Made by a program: the position numbers and the translations under genes | NCBI RefSeq assembly: GCF_004355225.1 | Contig: NZ_CP037933.1 | Coordinates: 372,001 to 436,000 of the forward strand | DNA length: 64,000 nucleotides | Direction: 5' to 3' | Source: Flavobacterium nackdongense | GTDB lineage: Bacteria > Bacteroidota > Bacteroidia > Flavobacteriales > Flavobacteriaceae | Notes under the pieces: model-generated | What the model was told of the DNA's origin: nothing | Seen by the model: the letters and a program-made list of their open reading frames with translations, nothing else | Database searches by the model: none | In this document: piece after piece, positions 45,147 to 53,764 of the stretch | Layout: each line of letters starts with the position of its first letter | Numbering within the stretch: position 1 is the first letter of the stretch

Positions 45147-45253
45147 AGCCCTGATTGCTTCGCCAGTTCGCTTCGCTCGTGTGCAGTGAAAATCCTTTTA
45201 TGTTTTTCCTTTAAAAACATAAAAGATTGCAACGGATAGCAGGATTAGCTCCT
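45147..45253 (+). ncRNA. Candidate structured RNA / leader of fabG
   Basis: The segment begins AGCCCTGATT and ends CGGATAGCAGGATTAGCTCC. Its centre is a strong hairpin, CTTTTATGTTTTT / AAAAACATAAAAG (13 bp, loop CCTTT, about 45194-45224). Start and end can pair partly through TTAG/CTAA-type and AGCC/GGAT-type stretches. It is placed just after a good promoter box. The conserved-looking ends (AGCCCTGATT...GGATAGCAGGATTAGCTCC) recall a widely repeated flavobacterial non-coding RNA such as the flavo-1 motif, but I could not verify the family. It might be a stand-alone RNA or a leader of fabG. Confidence 0.5.
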
Positions 45254-45270
45254 AAAAAAATTAATAGAAA

Positions 45271-46017
45271 ATGAAATTACTCGAAGGAAAAGTAGCCATA
45301 ATCACTGGCGCAAGTCGCGGAATTGGAAAAGGAATTGCAGAAGTTTTTGCTAAACACGGCGCAAACGTTGCGTTTACCTATAGTTCATCGGTAGAATCTG
45401 CTCAGGCTTTGGAAACTGAATTGAATGCTTTAGGCATCAAAGCCAAAGGATATCAATCTAACGCTGCCGACTTTAATGAAGCACAAACGTTTGTAGATGC
45501 CGTTTTAGCTGATTTTGGTACAGTAGATATTCTTATCAACAATGCTGGAATTACTAAAGATAATTTGTTGATGCGTATGTCTGAAGCGGATTTTGATCAA
45601 GTAATCAATGTCAACTTGAAATCAGTTTTCAATATGACCAAAGCCATTCAGAAAACATTTTTGAAACAACGTGCTGGCTCTATCATCAATATTAGTTCTG
45701 TGGTTGGGGTTTCTGGAAATGCAGGACAAACGAACTATGCAGCTTCCAAAGCAGGAGCAATCGGATTTACAAAATCGGTAGCATTGGAATTAGGATCAAG
45801 AAACATTCGTTGCAATGCGATTGCTCCAGGATTTATTGAAACTGAAATGACAGCCAAATTAAGCGAAGAAGTTGTAAAAGGTTGGAGAGAAGGAATTCCG
45901 TTGAAACGTGGCGGAACTACCGAAGATGTTGCCAATGCTTGCCTTTTCTTGGCTTCGGATATGAGCGCCTACATCACTGGACAAGTATTGAATGTGTGTG
46001 GAGGAATGCTTACATAA
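45271..46017 (+). CDS. fabG: 3-oxoacyl-ACP reductase FabG
   Basis: A 248-aa short-chain dehydrogenase. The cofactor loop TGASRGIGKGIAEVF, the NNAG motif in DILINNAGITKDNLL, catalytic Ser in INISSVVGVSG, YAASKAG (Tyr/Lys pair) and IAPGFIETEMT are those of FabG. It performs the first reduction of each fatty-acid elongation cycle with NADPH. It is preceded by a candidate structured leader and followed by a palindromic gap and a VWA membrane protein. Confidence 0.95.
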   Translation: MKLLEGKVAIITGASRGIGKGIAEVFAKHGANVAFTYSSSVESAQALETELNALGIKAKGYQSNAADFNEAQTFVDAVLADFGTVDILINNAGITKDNLLMRMSEADFDQVINVNLKSVFNMTKAIQKTFLKQRAGSIINISSVVGVSGNAGQTNYAASKAGAIGFTKSVALELGSRNIRCNAIAPGFIETEMTAKLSEEVVKGWREGIPLKRGGTTEDVANACLFLASDMSAYITGQVLNVCGGMLT

Positions 46018-46022
46018 GAAGT

Positions 46023-46085
46023 TTGTCGTTTGTGGTTTGTGGTTTATAGTTTAGAACCATAAACTATAAACCAAAAACTATAAAC
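46023..46085. repeat. Palindromic GTTTATAGTTT-type repeat after fabG
   Basis: GTCGTTTGTGGTTTGTGG and GTTTATAGTTTAGAACC are followed by inverted copies (CATAAACTATAAACC, ACTATAAAC). It fills almost the whole gap between fabG and the VWA gene, as does its relative between lpxC/fabZ and lpxA. Confidence 0.65.
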
Positions 46086-46094
46086 AAATAAAAA

Positions 46095-48122
46095 ATGGCA
46101 ACAAACACGATTCTATTATTATTGCTTTCATTACTAATAGCGGGAGGATTGTCTTTTTTTCAATATTTATATAAAGCCAAAACCAAGTCAAAACTGAACT
46201 TGGTTTTGGCTTTTTTGCGTTTTTTATCCATTTTCGGGATTTTATTGTTGTTGATAAATCCTATAATGAGTCGGAAAACATTGGAAACCATCAAAACTCC
46301 ACTGCCAATCGTGGTAGATAATTCGAGTTCGATTGTCGATTTAAAATCCAAAGAAACAGCTTTGCAATTGTATAAAAAGTTGGTGCAAAATAAGGATTTA
46401 CAAGATAAATTTGAGCTGCAATCCTATCAGTTTGACAATGAATTTCAACAATCCGAGACATTTGATTTCAAGGGAACTCAAACGAATGTTGACGATGCGG
46501 CCAAAAGCCTGAAAAACATTTATAAAAACATTAGTTTTCCAATAGTTTTGATTACAGATGGAAACCAAACTTCGGGCAATGATTATGTCTATTCGTTTGA
46601 TGCCAATAACAAAGTATATCCTGTCGTTGTGGGTGATACAACCAAATTTTTAGATTTAAAAGTAAATCAGTTGAATGTCAATAAATACGCTTTTCATAAG
46701 AATAAATTTCCAGTGGAAGTGTTTTTAAGTTACTCCGGAAACAAAAGTGTGAATGCTGATTTTCGAATTTCGCAAGGAAATTCAATTTTAAGCAAGCAAA
46801 CGGTTTCTTTTTCGCCATCTAAAAAATCTGTACTAGTAAATGTTTTACTTCCGGCTGATAAAGTGGGTTTGCAAGTATTTAAAGCAACAATTTCTTCCAA
46901 TCAAATAGAGAAAAACAGCTATAACAACACTAAGAATTTTGCAGTAGAAATCATTGACCAAAAAACTAACATTGCAATTGTTTCTACGATAAATCATCCG
47001 GATATTGGCGCTTTGAAGCGGGCAATAGAATCTAATGCGCAGCGAAAAGTAACTATATTTAAACCCAGTGCAATCAATTCATTACAGGATTATAATATTT
47101 TAATTTTGTATCAGCCAACGAACGAATTCAAATTAGTTTTTGATAAAAATAAATTAGCTGGAATTAATTCTTTTATTGTCACAGGAAACAATACTGATTT
47201 TAATTTTTTGAACCAACAACAGAGCAATTTGATTTTCAAAATGAGTGGTCAAAAAGAAGATTATTTGGCTGGATTTAATTCGCAATTCAATTTATTTTCG
47301 ATTGATAATTTGGGCTTCGAAAATTTCCCGCCCTTGCAAAATCCTTTTGGAACAATAACTACAAAGGGAAGCGTTTCAACATTGCTTTCATCCAAAATCA
47401 GAAATATCGAAACCAATTCACCTTTATTATCTTTTGCTGAAAATCAAGGAAAACGATCGGCTTTTTTGTTGGGTGAAAATAGTTGGAAATGGCGAATGCA
47501 AACCCACGTTGATCATCAATCTTTCGAGAAATTTGATGTTTTTGTGGACAAAATCATTCAGTTTTTGGCATCCAACGATTCCAAAAAGTCTTTGATTGTG
47601 AACCACGAAAGTTTTTATAATTCAGGAGAAACCATAGAAATTACAGCTTCTTATTTCAATAAAAACTATGAATTTGACGAAAAAGCTCGTTTGACCATTT
47701 CGGTGACCAATGCTAAAACAAAGCAATCTAAAAACTACGATTTATTAAAAGGTAATAGCGCTTTCAAAGTCAATTTAGATGGCCTTTCGGCAGGAACATA
47801 TAATTTTATTGTCAAAGAATTGAATTCACGAATAAGTCATTCGGGACATTTTGAAATTCTAGATTTCGACATCGAAAAGCAATTTGTCAATCCTGATGTG
47901 GAAAAATTGAATCAATTGGCTACACAAACCAAAGGAAAATTATTTTACCCAAACCAAGTTGATATTTTATTCAAAACCCTTTTGGAAAACGAAGATTACA
48001 AAGCCATTCAAAAAGAAGTTATTACCAAAACCCCTTTAATTGATTGGGTTTGGTTATTGGTTTTAATGGCGATTTCTCTTGCCTCAGAATGGTTTTTGAG
48101 GAAATATAATGGGATGTTGTGA
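46095..48122 (+). CDS. VWA-like membrane protein
   Basis: A 675-aa protein. Two N-terminal membrane helices (about 5-22 and 35-55) and a C-terminal one (LIDWVWLLVLMAISLASEW) anchor a large extracytoplasmic part. Close to the membrane is a von Willebrand A-like segment with a MIDAS-type VVDNSSSIV (Asp75, Ser77, Ser79) and VLITDGNQTSGND. Then come Ig-like and glutamine-amidotransferase-like regions (IAIVSTINHPDIGALKRAIE). This layout matches BatA-like or DUF4159/VWA proteins of Bacteroidota, which are poorly understood. Its last 35 bases, including the stop, are repeated at 49784. Confidence 0.85.
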   Translation: MATNTILLLLLSLLIAGGLSFFQYLYKAKTKSKLNLVLAFLRFLSIFGILLLLINPIMSRKTLETIKTPLPIVVDNSSSIVDLKSKETALQLYKKLVQNKDLQDKFELQSYQFDNEFQQSETFDFKGTQTNVDDAAKSLKNIYKNISFPIVLITDGNQTSGNDYVYSFDANNKVYPVVVGDTTKFLDLKVNQLNVNKYAFHKNKFPVEVFLSYSGNKSVNADFRISQGNSILSKQTVSFSPSKKSVLVNVLLPADKVGLQVFKATISSNQIEKNSYNNTKNFAVEIIDQKTNIAIVSTINHPDIGALKRAIESNAQRKVTIFKPSAINSLQDYNILILYQPTNEFKLVFDKNKLAGINSFIVTGNNTDFNFLNQQQSNLIFKMSGQKEDYLAGFNSQFNLFSIDNLGFENFPPLQNPFGTITTKGSVSTLLSSKIRNIETNSPLLSFAENQGKRSAFLLGENSWKWRMQTHVDHQSFEKFDVFVDKIIQFLASNDSKKSLIVNHESFYNSGETIEITASYFNKNYEFDEKARLTISVTNAKTKQSKNYDLLKGNSAFKVNLDGLSAGTYNFIVKELNSRISHSGHFEILDFDIEKQFVNPDVEKLNQLATQTKGKLFYPNQVDILFKTLLENEDYKAIQKEVITKTPLIDWVWLLVLMAISLASEWFLRKYNGML

Positions 48123-48124
48123 TT
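48090..48124. repeat. 35-bp direct repeat, left copy (VWA gene end)
   Basis: TGGTTTTTGAGGAAATATAA and the following 15 bases recur at 49784-49818 with a single difference (G for A at the twelfth position). The left copy is the 3' end of the VWA coding sequence plus two bases past its stop codon. The pair brackets the DUF4846 and M15-peptidase genes. Confidence 0.95.
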
Positions 48125-48178
48125 AAATTATCTGTTCAAGTCTTTTTCAATGTAGAAATAAACTAATATTACTAAATT

Positions 48179-49012
48179 ATGAAAGTTAAATTCCTATCTA
48201 TTGTTGCAATTTCGACTGTTATTTTTTATGTTTTTTCATTTTCAAAGACGAATAATATTGTCAAAAGCAATCTTTCGGGAAATACCATTCAGCAACGTTT
48301 TCAAACTCCTTCGGGATTTGTGAGAGAAGTAGAATCTAAGTCTTCCTTTGGTTATTTTTTGAGAAATCTTCCTTTAAAACCAGTTGGTTCCAATGTTTTG
48401 TATTATAACGGGACAGGAAAATACAATCAAAATGTGTACGAAGCAGTCGTTAATTTGCCTATAGGAAAACAGGATTTACATCAATGCGCAGATGCTGTAA
48501 TGCGTTTGCGAGCGGATTATTTTTACGGTCAAAAGCAATATGACAAAATCCATTTTAATTTCACAAATGGTTTTCGAGTTGATTATAGCAAATGGGCAGC
48601 AGGTTACCGCATTGCAGTTAAAGGAAATAAAGCGAGTTGGGTTAAAACGGCAAAACCGTCCAATAGTTACGAAACTTATTGGAAATATTTGGAGACTGTA
48701 TTTATGTATGCAGGAACGGCTTCCTTAGAAAAGGAGCTGAAAGCAATTAAAGTTACCGATGTGAATATTGGGGATGTTTTCATAAAAGGAGGATTTCCAG
48801 GGCACGCAGTTATAGTGGTAGATGTGGCTGTTAATACCAAAAATAACCAAAAAGTTATGCTTTTGGCACAAAGTTATATGCCAGCACAGGAACTTCAAAT
48901 ATTGAAAAATCCAAATAATAGTAGTTTGTCTCCTTGGTATAGTGTCGACTTAGGAACAACTCTAAAAACCCCAGAATGGACTTTCAATTCGTCACAATTA
49001 AAACGTTTTTAA
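48179..49012 (+). CDS. DUF4846-like exported protein
   Basis: A 277-aa protein with an N-terminal signal/anchor (IVAISTVIFYVFSFSK). The body, RFQTPSGFVREVESKSSFGYFLRN is its start, has VYEAVVNLPIGKQDLHQCAD, MRLRADYFYG, and GDVFIKGGFPGHAVIVVDVA with a conserved His near the end, matching my memory of DUF4846. The family has an NlpC/P60-like feel (Cys in HQCAD and His in GHAVIV), so a peptidase or amidase role is possible but unproven. It is immediately followed by an M15 peptidase gene, and both lie inside a 35-bp direct repeat. Confidence 0.8.
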   Translation: MKVKFLSIVAISTVIFYVFSFSKTNNIVKSNLSGNTIQQRFQTPSGFVREVESKSSFGYFLRNLPLKPVGSNVLYYNGTGKYNQNVYEAVVNLPIGKQDLHQCADAVMRLRADYFYGQKQYDKIHFNFTNGFRVDYSKWAAGYRIAVKGNKASWVKTAKPSNSYETYWKYLETVFMYAGTASLEKELKAIKVTDVNIGDVFIKGGFPGHAVIVVDVAVNTKNNQKVMLLAQSYMPAQELQILKNPNNSSLSPWYSVDLGTTLKTPEWTFNSSQLKRF

Positions 49013-49759
49013 ATGAAACGATTCTGCTTTTTCCTTTTAATATTTCAAATTGTATTCTCGCAAGAAATTCCGCAGAATGTACAAAAGTTGTTGCAGGTTT
49101 TTCCGAAGCAAATTATTGGATATAAGGAAAATAAAATTATTTTTAGCGACAATTCAACTTTGATTTATGATGATTTTAAGAAGAAAAACAATCAGGAATT
49201 AATTGAAAATCCAGATATCGAGGATCAATTTAGGTTTGTATACAAAAAAGCAAATTGGAATTCCATTCCAACAGTTGATTCCGGAAGAATTCGCAACGAA
49301 GCTTTTTTTAAGAAAGTTTATGGCAATTCTAAATCCGATGTAGCTTCAAAATTGGTTGAAATTATTTGGTGTCCAAAATTAGTAAATCAAAAAATTAAAA
49401 TAACAACAGTTAATGGCGTTAATGAGATTTTTAAAAAACTTTCGGCTGAATTAGACCAGCATCCGGAATTTGTAGAATACATACAAAATATAGGTGGGAC
49501 TTTTAACTGGAGAAAAATTTCAGGAACCAATCGATTGAGTACACATAGTTTTGGGATAACTTTAGATATTAATTCCAAAAAATCAAACTATTGGCAATGG
49601 GATTGCAAATGCACTGACGAAAACACTCAACTTATATACAGAAATCAAATTCCCTTGAAGTTAGTCCAAATTTTTGAAAAATACGGTTTTATTTGGGGCG
49701 GCAATTGGAAACATTACGATACTATGCATTTTGAATATCGTCCAGAATTGCTTAATTGA
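49013..49759 (+). CDS. M15-family (VanY-like) metallopeptidase
   Basis: A 248-aa exported protein with a short signal peptide (FCFFLLIFQIVFS). The zinc site is visible as STHSFGITLDIN (His178, Asp185) and HYDTMHFEY (catalytic acid region and His239); WGGNWKHYD is typical of the M15_4/VanY group of D-alanyl-D-alanine or L-Ala-D-Glu peptidases. It probably trims peptidoglycan stem peptides. The start codon follows the DUF4846 stop with no gap. The end lies 25 bases before the right copy of the direct repeat. Confidence 0.9.
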   Translation: MKRFCFFLLIFQIVFSQEIPQNVQKLLQVFPKQIIGYKENKIIFSDNSTLIYDDFKKKNNQELIENPDIEDQFRFVYKKANWNSIPTVDSGRIRNEAFFKKVYGNSKSDVASKLVEIIWCPKLVNQKIKITTVNGVNEIFKKLSAELDQHPEFVEYIQNIGGTFNWRKISGTNRLSTHSFGITLDINSKKSNYWQWDCKCTDENTQLIYRNQIPLKLVQIFEKYGFIWGGNWKHYDTMHFEYRPELLN

Positions 49760-49783
49760 ATTCCAATAAATCAACTAAAAAAG

Positions 49784-49818
49784 TGGTTTTTGAGAAAATA
49801 TAATGGGATGTTGTGATT
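49784..49818. repeat. 35-bp direct repeat, right copy
   Basis: This copies the last codons and stop of the VWA gene (48090-48124) at 34 of 35 positions but is not part of a gene here. It is 25 bases after the M15-peptidase stop. A duplicated gene end flanking two genes is the pattern left by insertion at, or recombination through, a gene's 3' end. Confidence 0.95.
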
Positions 49819-49956
49819 TTTTTTGCAGTTTATCAAACTTAAGTTTAACTTAATTTATCGGGTTGTTCATTTTTTGGAGCACTATATACAATATTTTTAC
49901 GTTTTGAAATGGACAGCACCTTATTGTGAAATGGCATATCTCAAGTGTAATATAAA

Positions 49957-50397
49957 ATGAAAAAACGAATAATCATTCTACTAGTTATTACTATCAGCTC
50001 CTGGAGTTATTCTCAAAATTGGAAAACTAATTTTGATGACGCCAAGCAAGAAGCTTTGAAACAAAATAAAAACATTCTTCTTGTTTTTTCAGGTTCAGAT
50101 TGGTGCGCCCCGTGTATCAAATTGGATAATGTGGTTTGGAAATCGGAAGCATTTAAATCGGAATCAGAAAAATGCTGGGTGATTTATAAAGCTGATTTTC
50201 CTAAGAAAAAAGCAAATCAATTGTCTGCTGAACTCACGGAAAGCAATAAAAATCTAGCCGAAAAATACAACCGAAATGGGAGTTTTCCGTTGGTAATTCT
50301 TTTAGATAAAACCGGAAAAACTATTGGGATGACTGGTTTCAAGAATATTTCGGCAACAGATTATATTCAACTCATTCATTCATTGGAAAAAAAATGA
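49957..50397 (+). CDS. Exported thioredoxin-like protein
   Basis: A 146-aa protein with a signal peptide (MKKRIIILLVITISSWSYSQ) and a thioredoxin fold. The active site is SDWCAPCIK (Cys50, Cys53), followed by the cis-Pro region FPLVILLDKTGKTIGM. It resembles DUF255/thioredoxin_7-type proteins. It probably reduces or keeps reduced Cys residues of exported redox proteins of the same locus, such as the Cys-rich tail of the DUF4266 protein. Its stop overlaps the ApbE start by 4 bases. Confidence 0.93.
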   Translation: MKKRIIILLVITISSWSYSQNWKTNFDDAKQEALKQNKNILLVFSGSDWCAPCIKLDNVVWKSEAFKSESEKCWVIYKADFPKKKANQLSAELTESNKNLAEKYNRNGSFPLVILLDKTGKTIGMTGFKNISATDYIQLIHSLEKK

Positions 50398-51377
50398 AAA
50401 AGATAGTAAGCCTGTTTTTTTTAAGTATGGCATTTGTCTCTTATGGACAAATCACCTACAAAAAAAAATTATCTATGTTGGGCAGTCCCTTCGAAATTAC
50501 AGTTATTTGTAAAGATACTGTTCAAGGAAATTATTTTGCAGATTTGGCTGTCGCCGAAGTAAAACGAATTGAAAACTTAATTTCAGATTGGATTCCGACT
50601 ACGCAAATATCGCAGGTCAATAAAAATGCGGGAATCCAACCTATTAAGGTGAACCAAGAAGTGTACGATTTGGTAGGTCGCGCCATTAAAGTATCGCAAA
50701 TCACCTCTGGAGCTTTTGATATTTCGTATGCATCGATGGATAAAATTTGGAAGTTTGATGGCAGTATGAAGGTTATGCCAACTGAGGAAGCCATCAAAAA
50801 ATCGGTTTCCAAAATTGGATACAAAAACATTATTCTAGATCCAAAAGAACAGACCATTTATCTCAAAATGCAAGGAATGAAGTTGGGACTTGGCGGAATA
50901 GGTCAAGGTTATATTGCTGACAAAGTCAAAGAATTGCTTATATCAAAGGGTTGTACTTCTGGAATTGTAAATGTTTCGGGCGACATCAATACTTGGGGAA
51001 AACAAAGTGGCGGTAAACCTTGGACGGTGGCGATTGTCAACCCGATGAACAAGAATAAAGTTTTTGCCACATTTCCGCTCGAAAACAGTGCGGTAGAAAC
51101 CTCTGGTAGTTATGAAAAATTCGTGATTTTCAACGGTATTAGATATTCGCACATCATCGATCCCCGAACAGGTTATCCAGCACAAGGTGTGGTCAGCGTT
51201 TCTGTTTTTGCTAAGCAAACCGAAATTGCCGATGCTTTAGCGACCGGAATTTTTGTTTTGGGTGTGGAAGTAGGACTTGATTTAGTCAATCAGATGAAAG
51301 GGATTGAATGTATTATCGTGGATGATAAGGGTAAAATTCATACTTCGAAGGGAATAGACATCAAAAAATTTGAATAA
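50394..51377 (+). CDS. apbE: FAD:protein FMN transferase ApbE
   Basis: A 327-aa exported protein with a signal peptide (MKKIVSLFFLSMAFVSYGQ). Key ApbE segments are GLGGIGQGYIADKVKELL, IVNVSGDINTWGKQ, and SYEKFVIFNGIRYSHIIDPRTGYPAQGVVSV with metal-binding Asp/Thr around ADALATGIFVLG. ApbE moves FMN from FAD onto Thr/Ser of proteins outside the cytoplasm. Likely partners are encoded next (DUF4266 and DUF3570 proteins). It is coupled to the thioredoxin gene and ends 1 base before the DUF4266 start. Confidence 0.95.
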   Translation: MKKIVSLFFLSMAFVSYGQITYKKKLSMLGSPFEITVICKDTVQGNYFADLAVAEVKRIENLISDWIPTTQISQVNKNAGIQPIKVNQEVYDLVGRAIKVSQITSGAFDISYASMDKIWKFDGSMKVMPTEEAIKKSVSKIGYKNIILDPKEQTIYLKMQGMKLGLGGIGQGYIADKVKELLISKGCTSGIVNVSGDINTWGKQSGGKPWTVAIVNPMNKNKVFATFPLENSAVETSGSYEKFVIFNGIRYSHIIDPRTGYPAQGVVSVSVFAKQTEIADALATGIFVLGVEVGLDLVNQMKGIECIIVDDKGKIHTSKGIDIKKFE

Positions 51378-51378
51378 T

Positions 51379-51591
51379 ATGATACAGAAAATAATTTTCG
51401 GATTGCTGCTTGGTTTGATTTTTCAATCCTGCAACGCAGTAAAAGAATATGAAAAAGTGGCAATCAACGACCCCGATATGAAGCTTACCGCTAGAACATC
51501 GGAACGCTACGAAACTACTTTTCAGGTGTACCGTGAAGCGGCGGCAGGTGCCAATGGTGGAAAATCAGGCGGAGGCTGCGGTTGCAACTAA
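51379..51591 (+). CDS. DUF4266-like small lipoprotein with Cys tail
   Basis: A 70-aa protein. I start it at the ATG at 51379 (MIQKIIFG), not at the in-frame TTG at 51370, which would overlap ApbE. A lipobox (IFQSC) places a lipidated Cys near residue 18. The body (KVAINDPDMKLTARTSERYETTFQVYREAAAG) matches DUF4266 as I know it, and the end GGKSGGGCGCN holds two further Cys. It would sit in the membrane facing the periplasm. The DUF3570 gene begins 35 bases after its stop. Confidence 0.88.
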   Translation: MIQKIIFGLLLGLIFQSCNAVKEYEKVAINDPDMKLTARTSERYETTFQVYREAAAGANGGKSGGGCGCN

Positions 51592-51626
51592 CTATCGGAA
51601 TTCTAAATATTTTAAAAATTATAAAC

Positions 51627-53090
51627 ATGCCCTCATTGATGAAATCAATAATTGCACTTCTTTTTTTACTAATTGGTTTTACGGTGTTTTCCCAAGAGGC
51701 CACTGATAGCATTCAATTTAAGAAGAGAGTATTAGAAAGTACCGAAGTGGATTTTCTGTTAAGTTATTACAACCAAGACGGATCTAAATCAGCAGTTTCA
51801 GGAGGAATTGGTTCTGAAAAATTAACAGATCTTGCCTCGAATATTGTCGTGGCAATGCCTTTGAATGATGATGCGGTTCTAACTGTAGATATGGGCATCT
51901 CAGCCTATTCATCGGCTTCGTCAAGTAATATCAATCCCTTTAATGCTACTGGTGCTTCAGGTGGTGGAGGAGAGGACGACGACGATAGAGTAGGATATTT
52001 TGGCACAGCGTCAGCGAGCGCACCTTATGGGACACCTTGGCAGGCATCGTCAGGTGCATCAAAAAACGATGAACTGACTGCAGTAACTGTAAATTATGCG
52101 CACAGTAGTGATTCCCGAAATTTTATTTGGAATGCAGATGTTTCCTTCTCAAATGAATATGATTATACCTCCTTTGGTTTTGGAGGTGGAATTGCTAAAC
52201 TATTTAATGATAAAAACACAGAATTGAGTCTTAAAGCCAACGTTTATTTAGATCAATGGAGACCAATTTACCCAACAGAATTGCACGAATATTCTAAATA
52301 TGGAAATGATTTTTTGAACCAAGGTTATTTTAGTGGAGTCACGGTTTTAGATCAAAACGGACAAGCTACCACAAATTATATTCCCTTGGCTTTTGAAACT
52401 ATAAGTTCTGTCAATAGAAATTCATATTCCGCTTCGTTTGGATTTTCTCAAGTGCTTTCAAAAAAATTACAAGTTTCATTGTTTTTTGATGTTTTACAGC
52501 AACAAGGATTATTGTCTACCCCGTATCACCGAATTTATTTTGCCGACAAAGCCAATTATTACATTGGCCAAGCCCAATACATTCCTGATTATGAAAGTGA
52601 AACCAATGTTGGAGTCTATAAATTAGCTGACGACATCGAAAGATTGCCCGATAGCCGATTTAAATTGCCCATCGGTGCTAGATTGAATTATTATTTCAAC
52701 GAACGATTTGTTTTGAGAACTTATTACCGTTATTATTCTGATAATTGGGACATTCAATCGCATACTGCCAATATCGAATTACCAATAAAAGTATCCGATC
52801 GTTTTACAGTTTTCCCGATGTATCGTTATTACACCCAAACTCAATCGAAATATTATGCCTCTTATGAAACGCATTTATCAACTGAAAAATATTATACTTC
52901 CGACGCCGATTTAAGTACTTTTGATGCCAATCAATTCGGTTTTGGGGTCAATTATACCGATATATTTACCGGAGCCGAAATATGGAAATTTGGTTTGAAG
53001 AACGTTGATTTTAGATTCAATCATTACCAGCGGAGTGATAATCTAACGGCGAATATTGCTACCATTGGATTCAAGTTTATTATGCAATAA
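51627..53090 (+). CDS. DUF3570-like outer-membrane beta protein
   Basis: A 487-aa exported protein. I choose ATG 51627 (MPSLMKSIIALLFLLIGFTVFSQ, a good signal peptide) over upstream in-frame TTG 51582, which overlaps the previous gene. Repeated beta-strand pairs with aromatic ends (RNSYSASFGFSQVLSKKLQVS, RTYYRYYSDNWDI, NFRFNHYQRS-like) and a final KFIMQ suggest an outer-membrane barrel, as in DUF3570. It has two TGAS/SGAS motifs (residues 108-111 and 142-145) that resemble ApbE flavinylation sites, plus an acidic EDDDD stretch between them. Confidence 0.85.
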   Translation: MPSLMKSIIALLFLLIGFTVFSQEATDSIQFKKRVLESTEVDFLLSYYNQDGSKSAVSGGIGSEKLTDLASNIVVAMPLNDDAVLTVDMGISAYSSASSSNINPFNATGASGGGGEDDDDRVGYFGTASASAPYGTPWQASSGASKNDELTAVTVNYAHSSDSRNFIWNADVSFSNEYDYTSFGFGGGIAKLFNDKNTELSLKANVYLDQWRPIYPTELHEYSKYGNDFLNQGYFSGVTVLDQNGQATTNYIPLAFETISSVNRNSYSASFGFSQVLSKKLQVSLFFDVLQQQGLLSTPYHRIYFADKANYYIGQAQYIPDYESETNVGVYKLADDIERLPDSRFKLPIGARLNYYFNERFVLRTYYRYYSDNWDIQSHTANIELPIKVSDRFTVFPMYRYYTQTQSKYYASYETHLSTEKYYTSDADLSTFDANQFGFGVNYTDIFTGAEIWKFGLKNVDFRFNHYQRSDNLTANIATIGFKFIMQ

Positions 53091-53092
53091 TT

Positions 53093-53755
53093 ATGAAAAT
53101 TCTAATAGTTGAAGACGAAATAGGAATTGCCAATTTCCTCCAACAAGGCTTGGAAGAAGAAGGCTATACCATTTTAGTTGCCAATGACGGAAAAACGGGT
53201 CTTGAAATGGCTTTAAGCCAAAAACCAAATCTTATTCTTTTGGATTGGATTTTGCCAAAAATGACTGGACTAGAGGTTTGTAAATCCCTGCGAAAAACGG
53301 ACACAACGACTCCTATTATTTTTTTGACAGCCAAAGATACCATTCAAGAAACTATTGAAGGTCTGAAAGCTGGTGCCAATGATTACATCAAAAAGCCATT
53401 TAGCTTCGATGAATTGCTGGAACGTATAAAAATTCATTTCAGAAACCAGACCCAGCCCGAAATCCTGAAACTAGGTTCCATTGAAATTTATCCCGCCAAA
53501 CATCTGGTTTCTAATAAAGGTATCGAAGTTAGCCTCACCCAGCGAGAATTTGAATTGTTGTGTTATTTGGTTCGAAACAAGGGCAAAGTCTGCACTCGAA
53601 CCCAAATTATTCAAGACGTCTGGGATATTCATTTCGACTACGACACGGGCGTAATTGATGTTTTTATGAATGCCATTCGCAAAAAAATGAATCTCAACAA
53701 AGACGAAGATTTGATAAAAACCATTCGTGGAGTAGGGTACATTGCTAATAATTAA
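53093..53755 (+). CDS. OmpR-family response regulator
   Basis: A 220-aa regulator. The receiver has VEDEIG, phospho-acceptor Asp in LLDWILPKMTG and Lys in DYIKKPF. The C-terminal winged helix has SLTQREFELLCYLVRNKGKV and RTQIIQDVW, ending TIRGVGYIAN. It follows the DUF3570 gene by 2 bases and precedes its kinase by 9, so it may control the redox locus; the target is inference. Confidence 0.95.
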   Translation: MKILIVEDEIGIANFLQQGLEEEGYTILVANDGKTGLEMALSQKPNLILLDWILPKMTGLEVCKSLRKTDTTTPIIFLTAKDTIQETIEGLKAGANDYIKKPFSFDELLERIKIHFRNQTQPEILKLGSIEIYPAKHLVSNKGIEVSLTQREFELLCYLVRNKGKVCTRTQIIQDVWDIHFDYDTGVIDVFMNAIRKKMNLNKDEDLIKTIRGVGYIANN

Positions 53756-53764
53756 ACGAATTCT

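Larger units (their letters stand above)
44896..45270. other. 375-base gap with two -7 boxes and structured leader
   Basis: The gap lies between divergent genes (peroxidase, minus; fabG, plus). It contains TATATTTG at 45075-45082 and at 45126-45133, and the structured element at 45147-45253 listed separately. A 74-codon plus-strand frame (44965-45189) has low-complexity hydrophobic content and is not accepted as a gene. Confidence 0.6.

Noticed and set aside
44965..45189. Plus-strand 74-codon frame before fabG
   Set aside because: Hydrophobic, low-complexity translation without homology I can recognise; it runs into the structured leader and its promoter box.
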